This document shows positions 50,058-60,854 of a stretch of 64,000 bases of DNA, piece after piece (positions within the stretch are counted from its first letter, which is position 1; every line of letters starts with the position of its first letter). Both the position numbers and the translations under genes were made by a program. Below the pieces are notes generated by a model, which saw only the letters and a program-made list of their open reading frames with translations, did not search any database and had not been told where the DNA came from. Source of the stretch: Phlyctochytrium arcticum (taxonomy: Eukaryota; Chytridiomycota; Chytridiomycetes; Chytridiales; Chytridiaceae); NCBI GenBank assembly GCA_025602905.1, contig JAHLKI010000005.1, positions 1 through 64,000 of the forward strand, in the 5' to 3' direction.

Positions 50058-50225
50058 ATGCCTGGCACAATTATCTTCACCATTTCGTTACCTATCATGC
50101 GCACGACCAGCAACACATACTGGAGCGGATTCAACTCCACTACTTTCCACTTTTACACTGTGTATATGTATACAGTTTCACGGCACCATCCTCACTTGTA
50201 CCAACCAGCGTACAATTTCAATTGA
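50058..50225 (+). CDS. Family A copy 21, intronless mini-gene
   Basis: A 55-residue frame: exon 1 (PGTIIFTISLPIMRTTSNTY, then WSG) is joined without an intron to a short aromatic tail (YTVYMYTVSRHHPHLYQPAY). Exon 2 and the LNPxAxEF motif are missing. It could be a deletion product joining exon 1 to exon 3. The frame is open and follows the family leader. Confidence 0.45.
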   Translation: MPGTIIFTISLPIMRTTSNTYWSGFNSTTFHFYTVYMYTVSRHHPHLYQPAYNFN

Positions 50226-50918
50226 ATGGCCAACGGATCATTTCAAGGACATCCGCAAGCGGGACACCCAACATTCGACAATCGGACGGGTTTTGGGACA
50301 CCAAGGACGATAGAAAGACATCCTCAGTATTTGCCAGCCCTCCATACTGGGCATTGTCATATAAGAAGGCGCAATCATTCCCCGAATGCAAGCGCAAACA
50401 TTACAAGACCCCGGAACCATCCTGACTGTTACAAACGTGACCAGGAAATCCCCCTCTCTGCTCTCCCCACCCTTCAGAAGAACACTACAGTACCTTCAAC
50501 AAGGATTCGTTGCTCATATCATCCGCGGTAACGGCCGTCAGAAAACTACTGCCGCTCATCGGGTAAGTCATCAGTGACAGGATCAAGTCTTTATTCATCA
50601 TGTACTCATTTCTCTTTGCAGCAACACCAACATTTTGGAAAAAAAAGCCCATCATACTGATACCCAAACCTCTCTCCAGCAGCCCAAACATCCTCGCCCA
50701 GACCCCAAGACCGAGTTCAAGAACTATCGTATCGTCTGGAACGAACGGGCCGCTCCCGTTCGCTTCCGAATCCACGCCATCGGAGAAAACCACTGCTACT
50801 CACCCGGTAAGTCATCAGTGACAGGTTCAAGTGTTATGCATCATGCACTCATACCCCCGTTCGAAAAAGAGAGTTCTTCAGCTCTCTGAAATACTTTTTC
50901 ACCAGCCAACAGTACAGA
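50226..50918 (+). other. Shuffled exons with an NYRIVWN module
   Basis: A frame from ATG 50226 (ANGSFQGHPQAGHPTFDNRT) is followed by splice-like sites. GTAAGTCATCAGTGACAGG occurs twice (near 50560 and 50807), with an acceptor TTTGCAG near 50622 between. The exon between them (about 50623-50806) contains HPRPDPKTEFKNYRIVWNER in one frame. This matches the 60-residue repeat DPKQDLGNYRVVWNPEE at 52.75-53.3 kb (other strand). No complete gene could be built. Confidence 0.35.
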
Positions 50919-51390
50919 ATGCCCGGAACGATAATTTTCACCATCCCATTACCTATCATGCGCACCACCAGCAGCACCTACTGGAGCATGGGCAGGCCAG
51001 CCAAGCATTCACAAGTAAGTATATTCCGCGACGGCGGGCATACAAGTGACTCATCTCGAAATTGAGCAGAAACAGGCCAAATCTCCTTCCGGTGGAATGT
51101 CGAATTTCTACCAGCTGCGCATCGGGTAAGTTTTTCGCAATGAATGATTATAAATACCTGCGCTAAGTCTGCATGTAGAGGTAGCGAAGGAGGAGACTGC
51201 CCCTGCTGCCGAACCCCCGCTGAACCCGTTGGCGAAAGAGTTCATCCCCGAAACCCCGCCGATTGTATATATCCCCTACCCATCTGTACATACCATTTAC
51301 CCAACTCCCTTTTGCGATGGCCAACGGCCATTTGTACATTACATGTACAATAGTGCCCGTAGTTTATCCCCAATATTATTGAAAATTTGA
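50919..51390 (+). pseudogene. Family A copy 22, frameshifted exon 2
   Basis: Exon 1 50919-51014 (PGTIIFTIPLPIMRTTSSTY, WSMGRPAKHSQ) is intact. Exon 2 51070-51125 is 56 bases, so it breaks frame (RWNVEFLPAAHR is readable out of phase). Exon 3 from 51181 reads VAKEETAPAAEPPLNPLAKE, then YIPYPSVHTIYPTPF; an extra base near 51345 shifts the end. It is very close to the second exon set of the copy at 60855. Leader is AGAGTTCTTCAGCTCTCTGA type. Confidence 0.6.
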
Positions 51391-51931
51391 TTTCCTTGAA
51401 TAAGGCGCCAATTTGCGCAACACAATACTCCGAGCAGGACTCAAAGTAACGAAATCCAACCCGTTCCGGTCGTACTCTGCATTGGCCCGCACCAAGTCTC
51501 GATTCAATCATGCGATATAGGTCAAAAAACGTCAATGTATCATAGTCAACCAAAGTATTCAATGCGATATCTTTAGGAAATTGTTGAATATGGACGCCTT
51601 TTCCCAGCTGCGCAATTTGATCTGGTTGCGGCCTCTGCTGGGCGGAAATGTGGTTCCTGTGGAAAACGAGGGCCTTGGTATAACGCCAAGACGTGCCTAG
51701 ACAAGGAGTAATTGAACTCATACACGGTCAGCGATGGCATGGCATATCAAGCAGCTCATCTTCTTCAATTCCACAACTTTTGTTCATCAATATTTAGCAA
51801 CTTTGATTCTAGTCACTAGATAGTATCAGGCCTCAGCTCGTTGCTAGGCCGTTTTTCATTAGCTGAAGTGTTGAAGCGCCTTTCGCATAAAAAAGGCGTG
51901 GACCTATGGTCCTTACATTGTAATTGAGTAG
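51391..51931. other. Downstream region, no gene seen
   Basis: Starts with the downstream block (AATAAGGCGCCAATTTGCGC, ACACAATACTCCGAGCAGGA), shared with 61590. Confidence 0.35.
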
Positions 51932-52146
51932 AGAAGAGCGAAAGGCTTTCAAAGGAATATGTATGCCGAGGTGTTTGTACCGGTTATCCAACATCGACGG
52001 GTACGTTTTTTCGTAACGAGGATTGTGCATACTAACGTTACATCGAGAATCTCTAGCCTGAGGAGGAGGCCGCGGCAGAGCCACATTTAAATTCTGTGGG
52101 AGAAACCATCGTCCCTGCAAGTTCGCAGATTGAATGTACACTATAG
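51932..52146 (+). pseudogene. Family A copy 23, exon 1 missing
   Basis: Exon 2 51932-52000 (RRAKGFQRNMYAEVFVP, W replaced by R), intron 52001-52056 with a GTACGT donor, exon 3 52057-52146 (PEEEAAAEPHLNSVGET), which stops early. Nothing like exon 1 precedes the first acceptor. CCCACATATACCCCACATA-type repeats after the stop are the out-of-frame remains of the VYTP tail. Confidence 0.55.
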
Positions 52147-52739
52147 ACCCATTATATCCCTTATCCCACATATACCCCACATACCGTCTAGCTCACATAT
52201 ACCCCACCCCATACACCGTACCCTTCTGTCACCGCCAGCATAATGGTATTGATGGGCGGGCTGGCTTTTTCAAGTACTTTGTCAGTTACGTGTTACTCAA
52301 ACTATACATTTCACACTCAAGTCCAAAGAAAACAGTAATATCAATACCCAACAACGAAAATATGATGATCATGAAAAAAAGCTTGTAAGAGTTTCAAGGA
52401 ACAGAAGTGGCGATTTTTAAAGACGGTAGGATGTAGACTTTCCAGATTGTGTCTTGTGAAAGTGACCTAGTTCTTGAGCAGTTGCCACTAGTTTGTCCTG
52501 GTTGGTTAGGAGTGCGGTCCTTGAGTACTCATGCAGAAAGAAAGGCAAATGTAAACTCTCAGTTCGGTGATCGATGAGTTATACTGCAAATACTATTACC
52601 ACGCACTTCTCGCCTATCCAGCGGTTGTCCGTGGCTCACAGATCTAACACTACATATTGGGCTACTCTAATCTGTACTCTAAAGCCTACTGGGAGTACGC
52701 AGTTCTAAAAAAGAACAAGTTGGGATGGGATAAAGCACC
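52147..52739. other. Intergenic region, no gene seen
   Basis: Contains tail remnants to about 52230 and otherwise no recognised motif. Confidence 0.3.
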
Positions 52740-53317
52740 TCAGGAGGACCCTTTCACAGTCCCTTGTTCATAGGCTGGGGCGATGGCCCCATCCGGCAGA
52801 TCGGCATGAACGGCGGTGCCGCGCATGTTGGGGAAGGGTGCTTGGTCACTTTCTCGCATGCGAGCTCGCACGCCCAATTCTTCTGGGTTCCAGACAACAC
52901 GGTAATTGCCCAGATCTTGTTTAGGGTCGGAGTGGTGACTGGGGGCTTGTGAATGTTCCATCTTAGACTTTTTGTACGAAGGTGTGCGGCGCTTAACAGC
53001 GGTCTTGGCGGGTGGTTGGGGGCACCCACTCTGTCGCATGCGAGCTCGCACGCCCAATTCTTCTGGGTCCCAGACAGCACGGTAATTGCCCAGATCTTGT
53101 TTAGGGTCGGAGTACTGGGGGCTTGTGAATGTTCCATCTTGGACTTTTTGTACGAAGGTGTGCGGCGCTTAACAGCGGTCTTGGCGGGTGGTTGGGGGCA
53201 CCCACTCTGTCGCATGTGAGCTCGCACGCCCAATTCTTCTGGGTTCCAGACAACACGGTAATTGCCCAGATCTTGTTTAGGGTCGGGGTGGTGACTGGGG
53301 TCTTGTGAATGTTCCAT
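52740..53317 (-). pseudogene. Repeat protein gene with NYRVVWN modules
   Basis: On the - strand three tandem units of about 180 bases encode a 60-residue repeat: SDPKQDLGNYRVVWNPEELG, VRARMRQSGCPQPPAKTAVK, RRTPSYKKSKMEHSQ. Spacing between units is 180 and 176 bases; the 4-base deficit shifts frame, so the units lie in two frames (53317-52754 and 53057-52740). The last unit ends in GTAVHADLPDGAIAPAYE, the same module seen at 38.8 kb. The right end at 53317 abuts a Copia-like LTR start (GTAACGTGAT), which may have cut off the beginning of the gene. Confidence 0.5.
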
Positions 53318-53321
53318 CTTG

Positions 53322-53372
53322 TAACGTGATATTGAATCCGATGGATGGATGGATGGATAGATAGCACCTCAC
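53322..53372 (+). mobile_element. Copia-like LTR fragment
   Basis: GTAACGTGATATTGAATCCG and GATGGATGG...AGCACCTCAC resemble the start of the Copia LTR at 44006 (TAACGTGATAATCC, (GATG)n, AGCACCACAC). It directly abuts the 5' LTR of Gypsy-2. Confidence 0.55.
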
Positions 53373-53659
53373 TGTGACGGGTTCTGGTTCTTTTATACTA
53401 GCGGCAGGCGGCCGAATGACATGTGTCATTGGTCCCTGAGAGCGGTAGCAATCATTACTGCGCGAGCTGGCATGCGCCACACTCGTGACAGGTTTTCTTC
53501 CATCATAAAGTACTCTGATAGCATTAGACATAACTTTAAGTGTTTTTCGCCCATTACACTACCCGAACTCTCGCAACCTGGGAAGTTGCATATAGCGCCC
53601 ATTTTACTTTTCTTTGAGCCCCTTTCTTTCATCAGACCGATCCCCCTGACCCCATTGCA
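53373..53659 (+). repeat. Gypsy-2 5' LTR
   Basis: 287 bases. The right boundary is set by the primer site, the left by TG next to the Copia-like fragment. Contains the hairpin GCAACctgggaaGTTGC at 53573-53589. Confidence 0.7.
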
Positions 53660-53772
53660 TGGTAGCACCACCTTCGTGGTTTGATTGAAAACAAGGTCGG
53701 CTTTCCAATTTTGTTTTTGAAGTTTTTGAACTTTACCCTTCTCTCACGTATCCGTTCTTTCTTTCCAGTATC

Positions 53773-55214
53773 ATGACTTCCAAGCCTTCGAAGACTCGCA
53801 AGGGGCAGAAGGGTGCCACCGACGGTGAAGCGTCGAAGCGTGACAAGAAGGAGGAGGCCGTGAGGAAGGAAGACGAACAACCTTTCCGTGAGAAGGAGGA
53901 AGAGGCCATGGAGTCAGAGGACGACATGGACCTTGCCGCGGGGCGAAGTGAGTTGGAGGAAGTCGAGACCGTCGATGACCTTATGGACGTCGAGGGTGGA
54001 GCTGACCCCTCTCCCCCTGCTGGGCAACCCCTCACTGAGCAACGTCGTGGGTCGACTGGCGCAGCGCTTGGCGGAAGCCTTGCGGAGTTGAAGTTGACCG
54101 CGACTGATGCCAGGGACAAGGGTAAGGGCCCAATCCCCGAGACCGAGGCAGAGCTCTGTGCTCTCCGTGACGAAGTAGTCCGGTTGAAGGGACAGCTCCG
54201 GGAGCAGGAAGCGCAGGTACCCGGAATGCCGGTGAACCCTGGGTCCACTCCCCAAGTAGGCAGCTCCTTCTTTGAAGTGAGCGAGCTGAAGTCCTTGCAG
54301 AAGTCGGCGAGCGAGGCTCGTTTTGCGGGAATTCGGGAGGATTGCACGGCCGAAAGGATCCGTGACTTCTTGGTACGTCATCACGACTACCTGGACCACC
54401 CGTCTTCAGGAACCGCATACGACAACCGGATGCGTACTGGCTATGTGCAGTACATGGAGCGTCATCTGACGGGAGCCGCGAGATCGTGGTTGGACTCACT
54501 TGGTCCATCTCGCCCCCGTTGCAGAACGGACTTTGAAGCGATGTTGCGGTGTCGCTTCATGGAACGTAACCCAAGACCTCGGGTTATTGCCCAATTGAGA
54601 GGGTTGCAATGCAGCAACTACTCGGAGTACCTAGCGGTTTTTAACCGTCTGACCTCCCAACTGGCTGTAGGAGGAGAGCCACTGCCCGATTCCGAGGTTC
54701 GCGCCCTTTTCAGGGATGGGTTGAACCGAGGAGGGCATGTCTGGGCTTCTATGGGCAAAGACATTTTGCGTCATGCCCATTCAGTGAGGTCGGCCAATGC
54801 AGGTATCGCTCCAGCCACAGTGGCGGACCTGCAGCGCATTGGATCGGAGTTGTTGGAGATTTTCTCCCTCGACAACAACGGCAAGTATGTCTATGCCGCC
54901 GGCGCACCCACTGAGGGTTCCGCGCCCACCGATCCCGCCAACCCTGGACCTTCCGGATCGTCTTCCAAGAGAGGGAAGGCGAGTGTATCCGCGGTTCAGT
55001 CTCGCGATTCTCGCAAGGCGGCACCTTATCACAAAGGTGGTAAGGGCAGTGGTCAGAACGGAGGGAGTTCTGGATCCGGCAACCGCAAAGAGGGCGGTTC
55101 GTCTGGGAACAGACCGCAAGGGGGGCCCCGGCCTTCTTTTGTTTTGTCTGTGGGAGCACTGCGCACGTTGCCCGCATGTGCCCCAACAAAGCCACTGGTC
55201 CTTCGGGAAACTAG
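53773..55214 (+). pseudogene. gag: Gypsy-2 Gag, frameshifted before the zinc knuckle
   Basis: Starts at ATG 53773 (TSKPSKTRKGQKGATDGEAS). The Gag core (IRDFLVRHHDYLDH, MERHLTGAARSWLDSL, FEAMLRCRFMERNPRPR, SNYSEYLAVFNRLTSQL) is open. The zinc knuckle CFVCGSTAHVARMC (55140-55181) lies in a frame one base off. Adding one G to the G6 run at 55120-55125 would bring it in phase, so a 1-base deletion or a sequencing error there is likely. As given, the open frame misses the knuckle and ends at 55260. In the knuckle frame the stop is TAG 55212-55214. Confidence 0.8.
55205..55214 (+). promoter_or_regulatory. -1 ribosomal frameshift site of Gypsy-2
   Basis: G GGA AAC at 55205-55211 (TCG GGA AAC TAG in the zinc-knuckle frame) directly precedes the stop. 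Slipping -1 gives GGA AAA CTA GAG, the pol frame (GKLEGMGED). Same position and logic as in Gypsy-1, with a different heptamer. Confidence 0.85.
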
Positions 55215-58200
55215 AGGGGATGGGCGAAGACCGCACAGGCCGTCCATCCTTAGATGTTAGTGTTTCTTGTACTTTGACAAATACATTATCATCTGTAAAC
55301 TCTGTGTCTTTGCATCCGTTGGTACCGTCCGAAGGTTCATCCGTGAAAGGAGAAGCTACGCATACCGTAGGCAGTGAGCGACCGTCTGGCGTGGTTCGGG
55401 TTGCTCCTGCTGAGGTCGCGAAGGGTTCTTCCGCCACAAATGAAACTCCGAGGAGTTCACCACCAGGGATGATTGATCCTGCCATCTCACCATATGCCTT
55501 TGTGATCCATGGGAAGCTGAACGGCAAGATGGCCCGAATGCTCATTGATACGGGCTGTGACACGATGATGGTCAGTGACAAATGGGTTCGGAAACATGGT
55601 TTTCCAACCCATTCTCCTCCCACGACCATTGAGGTTGAGTGGGATGACGACGGGGAAACATTCATGTCCACGCGTATGATGAAGGGTGACCTGGAGATCT
55701 ACACGAACGCGGGCCAAAAGATCGGCTTCCAGGAAGCTCCGTTCATTGTGGCACCGCTCCGAGTTGATGTCATCTTGGGACTCCCCTTCATCCTGGACCT
55801 TGAATCCCTCCAAATCGACAAGGTCGATGATTACCCCCGTCTGTCCTTCACTAAGGAGGGGACTCGCCACTATTCTGAAGCGCGACCTGTGTCACGCAAG
55901 TGGTCGGGAAAGTTGAGCTGCAAGGCCAGTTCTCTGCGTTACTTCGCTTGCAAACCGAGCTCCTCACGCCTGAAGTCGCCGTCGGAGCTTCCTGGAGTGA
56001 AGCAGATTCCAGAGCTCCTTCGGGCAGACAGGTTTTTACGCGGTGTGCGGAAAAAGGAGTTTGTCTCGGTGTTTGCTGTACAAGTTGACGTTGAGCGCTG
56101 GATTGAGGGGGGTGGCCGTGTGCGTGTCGCTCCTGCCTCCGCGCGGGTGAGTGCAGCCCGATCGCAAGCCCGGGAAACTGGAACTCAGGAGTTGAAGGTC
56201 CCTGACAGTGTCCCCGACCCGCTGGCTTCGATCGCTGCACATCATCCGTTGCTGGCGATCTTACGCCCATATGCAAAGACTGTATTTGCGGAGTTGCAGA
56301 CTCTACCACCTTCTCGAGGAGAAGATGATTTCAAGATTGAAATCGAAGGCAAGGAGGCGCCTGTGTCAGTACCTTTGCGGCCAATGGGTCCTGATGAGCT
56401 CGAGGAGCTCCAACAGCAAATTACCAAACTCTTGGCCAAGGGATGGATCCGCCATTCTTCAAGTCCGTGGGGCGCCGCTGTGCTATTTGCGAAAAAGAAG
56501 AACGGTACTCTTCGTTGCTGCATTGATTACCGTGGGTTGAATCGGCAGACAAAGAAGGACCGTACCCCTTTGCCGCATTTAGCCGAGTTGCGTCACCGTA
56601 CGGTTGGCAAGAAGTGGTTTTCGCTGTTGGACATCAAGGACGCTTACCATTGTGTGCGCATCAGGGAAGGTGAAATCCCAAAGACTGCATTCAAAACCCG
56701 CTTTGGACATTTCGAGTACGCCGTGATGCCGTTTGGGCTAACGAACGCACCTGCGACTTTCCAACGGATTATAAACAAAGTCTTTGGAAGCATGTACGAT
56801 GATTTCATTATCACGTACTTGGACGACATTCTCGTCTTCTCCGACACGCTGGAAGAGCATCAGCGCCATGTCGAGAGTGTGCTGAAGGCATTGGAGGCCA
56901 GCGCACTGTATGTCAAACCGTCCAAATGCACTTGGGCTGTGCAGGAAGTTGAATTCTGTGGCCATATGATGGGTCAGTCTGGCGTCCGCATCTCTGAGAG
57001 CAAGATTGCAGCCGTCCAGAGCTTTGCTGTTCCCCGGAACTACAAAGATATTCAATCCTTCCTGGGTTTGACCAACTACCTTTCATCGTATGTCGATAGG
57101 TATGCTGAGATCGCGCATCCGTTGTCTGAACTGCAGTCTGGCAACAAGCCCTGGCAGTGGACTGATGCGGAAATCAAAGCGTTTGAGACGCTGAAGGAGA
57201 AGATTTCTACGGCTCCTGTGTTGACGCCGTACGATCCAGACAAGGAAGTCTACGTGTTCACCGACGCGTCTGGCTTCGCCATAGGAGGATGGCTTGCTCA
57301 ACCAGCCAATGCAGATGACACTATGCCTTCACCTTTGCCAACTACGGTTGCAGGGTTTAAGGATCTGCCCCGGCTGCGTCCCATCTTGTACTTCTCGAGG
57401 AAGATGCAAGATGCAGAGACTCGGTACCCGGTCCATGAGCAGGAGTTGCTTGCGCTTGTCAAGATGCTGAAGGCAAACCGACAGTTCCTCATGGGACGCC
57501 ATTTTCGCGCTTTCGTCGACCACAAATCTCTGATCTACTTGCAGGAACAGCAGCATTTGAGTCGTCGTCAGGCAAATTGGGTCGAATTTCTCCAACAGTT
57601 TGACTTTGACATCGAGTACCTTCCTGGTGAATGGAACACCGTTGCCGATGTCCTTAGCCGTAACCCGTATTACGCGCCGCGCTGTGCGGATTGTGCGCAA
57701 CGAGTTATGGTTAATGCTGTGGCGGTTCAGGCAGCACACCTTTCCGAACATCGTGCGACGATCAAGGTTACGGTTAATGCCGCCCGCGCGAAGAAGCGCG
57801 CAAGGAAGCATATGGCACAGGCGGTCGGCCAGCTGGAAGATGTTCCTTCCGACCCCCTGCAGTGGGCCAAATTGCTTCGATCGGACGACTTTGCTATCCA
57901 AATGCGGCAGAGTTTGGAGGCAAAGTCGAAAGCGCCGGAGACTATGTCAGTCCATGAGCGACGCTTTTCCGAAGCGGACCTCGGTATGCAGACCAACGAC
58001 GGCAAGCCGGCTTCGTTGCTCCGCTACGAGGGTCGCCGCTATGTCCCCGACGCGTTACGCACTGCGCTGTTAACGCGTTATCACGATTCCCTGCTGATGG
58101 GCGGACACACCGGAAAGCATTCGACTTATGCTCGCTTGCTCCAGGAGTATTACTGGCCCGGTATGGAACGCGACGTTTCGGACTATGTTACCACATGCCC

Positions 58201-59511
58201 GCAATGTCAACGTTTCAGAACCACATCACGCGGTGTGGAGTTGCTCCGCTCATTACCTGTGCCTGACAAGCGTTGGCATACGATCGGTATGGACTTTGTG
58301 TCTTTGCCTCGTACGGAATCGTGGGGGGGAAGGATAGCCATAATGGCGATTATTACGATGCCGCACTCGTCATAGTGGATTACCTCTCCACTCGTGTGTA
58401 TCTGATTCCATGTAACATGGAGATGGGGAGCCAAGAGATTGCATATCTCTTCACTTCGCACTTCTTCAAGAATGAAGGTGCACCGGAAGTGATTGTCAGC
58501 GACAGAGACAGCCGCTTTTTATCCGAGTTTTGGGAGGCCTTTACGGTCGGCTTGGGCATTAAGCGGGAAGTCGCGACGGCTCGTCATCAACAGACTGATG
58601 GCAAGTGCGAGCGCAAGATCAAGTCTGTGAAAAGCATTTTGAGGGCTTTCATAGACCTTGACGGTAAGAATTGGGTGGACATCTTGCCGATGCTGGAGTT
58701 CCATCACAATTTGACTCCGTCAAGCACGGGCTTCGCTCCGTTCAGGATAGACAAGGGGCGTCTACCGCTGGTATTCGGGGAATTTACCACGCGGAAAGGT
58801 CTTCAACAGATCGCAACACCTACTGCGCAAAAAGTTGCAAAGTTCGTTGATGCTCTGAGAGACACTGAACGGGTCGTGCAGCAGCGCCTACGTGATGCAC
58901 AAGATGTGCAGGCGCGAAACCATGACCGCGGGCGTCGGACTCTGAAATTTATCAAGGGCGATCTCGTCTTGCTCAAACGTAAGGGGATCCACATCCCGGC
59001 CTTGGGAAAGCTGCCCGAGAAGCTTCGTCAGGATTGGATTGGTCCGTTCAGTGTGGAGGACTTTGGACCTCATCCTGATACGTACCGGTTGAAGTTGCCA
59101 CATACTATGCGTATGGTTCATCCGACGTTTCATGTCAATATCTTGAAGACATGGGAGCCCCCGAACTCCGTAGCCTACAGGGCTTCAGTGGAAGCGCCTG
59201 ATCCTGTCCTTGTGAATGGAGAGGAATTTTGGCTAGTTGACCGCATCCTTGACGAGAAAGTCCGTCACAGGAAGCGGATGTACTTGGTACAATGGGAAGG
59301 GTTCGGACCTGAGGACGCGACTTGGGAGCCGCGAAAACACCTCGAGGGCACGGAAGCACTGGGCGCATGGGAAGTAGCAAATCCCCCAGTGGCAGACCGT
59401 AACCCTCCGCTTTCGGCAAAGCGCAAAAAGGGCGGAACCACTTCCAAGGCAAGCACGGGCGATGTGCCCGCTGCCACTGCCAAACCAGCACGCAAGAGAG
59501 GACGTCGATGA
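55205..59511 (+). pseudogene. pol: Gypsy-2 Pol, one frameshift in integrase
   Basis: Protease (MLIDTGCDTMMVSDKW), RT with TYLDDILVFS at 56816, RNase H (FTDASGFAIGGWLAQ), integrase zinc finger (HTGKHSTYARLLQEYYW...CPQC), catalytic residues (VIVDYLSTRVYL, VSDRDSRF, TDGKCERKIKSVK), GPF region (LRQDWIGPFSV) and chromodomain (LVDRILDEKVRHRKRMYLVQ, WEPRKHLEG). It is closely related to Gypsy-1 throughout. The only break seen is at 58323-58329: seven G where Gypsy-1 has eight, which ends the first frame at 58375; the rest is open to 59511. Confidence 0.88.
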
Positions 59512-59544
59512 GTGATCGTCCGTGCTGAAGGGAAACTGATATGT

Positions 59545-59760
59545 CTGGTCGTGAGTGGATGGATGGAGAGCACCTCACGTCGCTCGTTCACACAGAGTCT
59601 GTCACAAGTAGTGTATTAGAAGTCCAAGGTTACAAAACAAGGTCTGAGGCAGGACTATATGCGCATCTGGTGTAACTATGCTAAGCTCTACTGCGCTCTA
59701 CAAGTGACAGATCATTTTCTGGCTGCTTATACACATTAACCATCAATTCTAAAGTTGCCC
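59545..59760 (+). mobile_element. Copia-like LTR fragment after Gypsy-2
   Basis: GAGTGGATGGATGGAGAGCA, CCTCACGTCGCTCGTTCACA, GTGTATTAGAAGTCCAAGG and GACTATATG resemble in order the Copia LTR at 44006 (GATGGATAGCACCACAC, GTTCACACGC, TGTATTGTTAGGTCCAAC, GACTCTATATG). The right end is not clear. Confidence 0.45.
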
Positions 59761-59934
59761 AATTATATTACACAGTTGCTGTAGAGTGGAATGACAACAA
59801 CATACTTGAAACCCAAAAGAAGAGCATGATCACAAATCAGGACATTTTAAAATGTCGTTGCTGGTGCAATGGTGGAGGTGTTTCTTCTTGCCCTCGTCTG
59901 AGGTGGCCATTCGTTTATACGGTCCAAATAATTT

Positions 59935-60744
59935 AATGCGGAATGTTCGAAATTCCAGGAATCGAAGATGTGTGGATTTTGACAGGCGGCAAAGTCATGG
60001 CCTTAAATCCCTTATGACGTGATGGATGACACATGAAACGTTTCCCCCAGGGTCCTTTCGAATCCCGGTTTTATGGATCCTATGGATTTTGTATCAAAAG
60101 AAGGGCGGCATTTGTCTTCTCACTTTTGCGAATAATGGCTGCGGACGAAGATGAGAATTTAGTAATGAACATTCGAGGTATCCTTTGCACCTTTCCAACG
60201 GATGTCGGGCGTGGATAAGCCAGGCTTTTTGAGCGTGCTGACTGGGGGAACCCAAAACAACAAAGCAAACTGTTACTCGAAGGGACAGAAACCGTCAAGA
60301 ATGAGTGAGATCAGCCAATGGATAATGAAAGATAATATGATACCAAGGACTGCACAAGTTTGGTACGGACAGATATAAAAATGAGTTAATTTCGGAATGC
60401 AGTTAAGTTTATTCTCCGCAAGGGCCTCGGGAGTTGCCCCTTTTAGACATATCCAAGCTTGCGCGTTTTGGCCATCTACCTTGACATAGACATCTCACAA
60501 GGACTTTAATCGGAGATCTTTTTGACCAGATCCTAGATGGTTCATTTTATGGGTTTGTTTTGACAGGATTAGAATGAACAAAAGACAAAACCCTGCGCGG
60601 CCAGGAGCTGATCGACTATGACTTGAGATACTCATCCCAATATAAGCTTTCACCACATACGGAGCATTTTGAGGGTTTCAAGATATTTTCCGATCCTTCT
60701 TTTGCGACATATTATGACTTACGCAAAATCACTCATGTTGCTAT
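59935..60744 (+). promoter_or_regulatory. Conserved upstream block of a family A gene, copy 3
   Basis: Matches 3736-4540 and 28030-28820: GTTCGAAATTCCAGGAATCG, GACAGGCGGCAAAGTCATGG, TATGACGTGATGGATGACAC, TCCCGGTTTTATGGATCCTA, TCCAAGCTTGCGCGTTTTGG and AATATAAGCTTTCACCACAT. No gene seen. Confidence 0.6.
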
Positions 60745-60786
60745 AAGTGGGTACATCTCGGAGAGTTTGACCCCCTAATTATAAGG
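60745..60786 (+). promoter_or_regulatory. Family A core promoter
   Basis: AAGTGGGTACATCTCGGAGA, GTTTGACCCCC and ATTATAAGG. The leader AGAGTTCTTCAGCTCTCTGA follows in place of the AGAATTTTAAATTCT palindrome. Confidence 0.65.
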
Positions 60787-60854
60787 TACCCGCCCCCGTT
60801 CGAAAAAGAGAGTTCTTCAGCTCTCTGAAATATTTTTCACCAGCCAAAAGCAGA

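Larger units (their letters stand above)
53373..59544 (+). mobile_element. Ty3/Gypsy chromodomain retrotransposon (Gypsy-2), 3' LTR not found
   Basis: 5' LTR 53373-53659 (TGTGACGGG...CCATTGCA), primer site TGGTAGCACCACC at 53660, gag, -1 frameshift site, pol with chromodomain. No copy of the LTR follows pol; instead a Copia-like LTR fragment begins near 59545. Two single-base losses in G runs interrupt gag and integrase. Confidence 0.85.
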
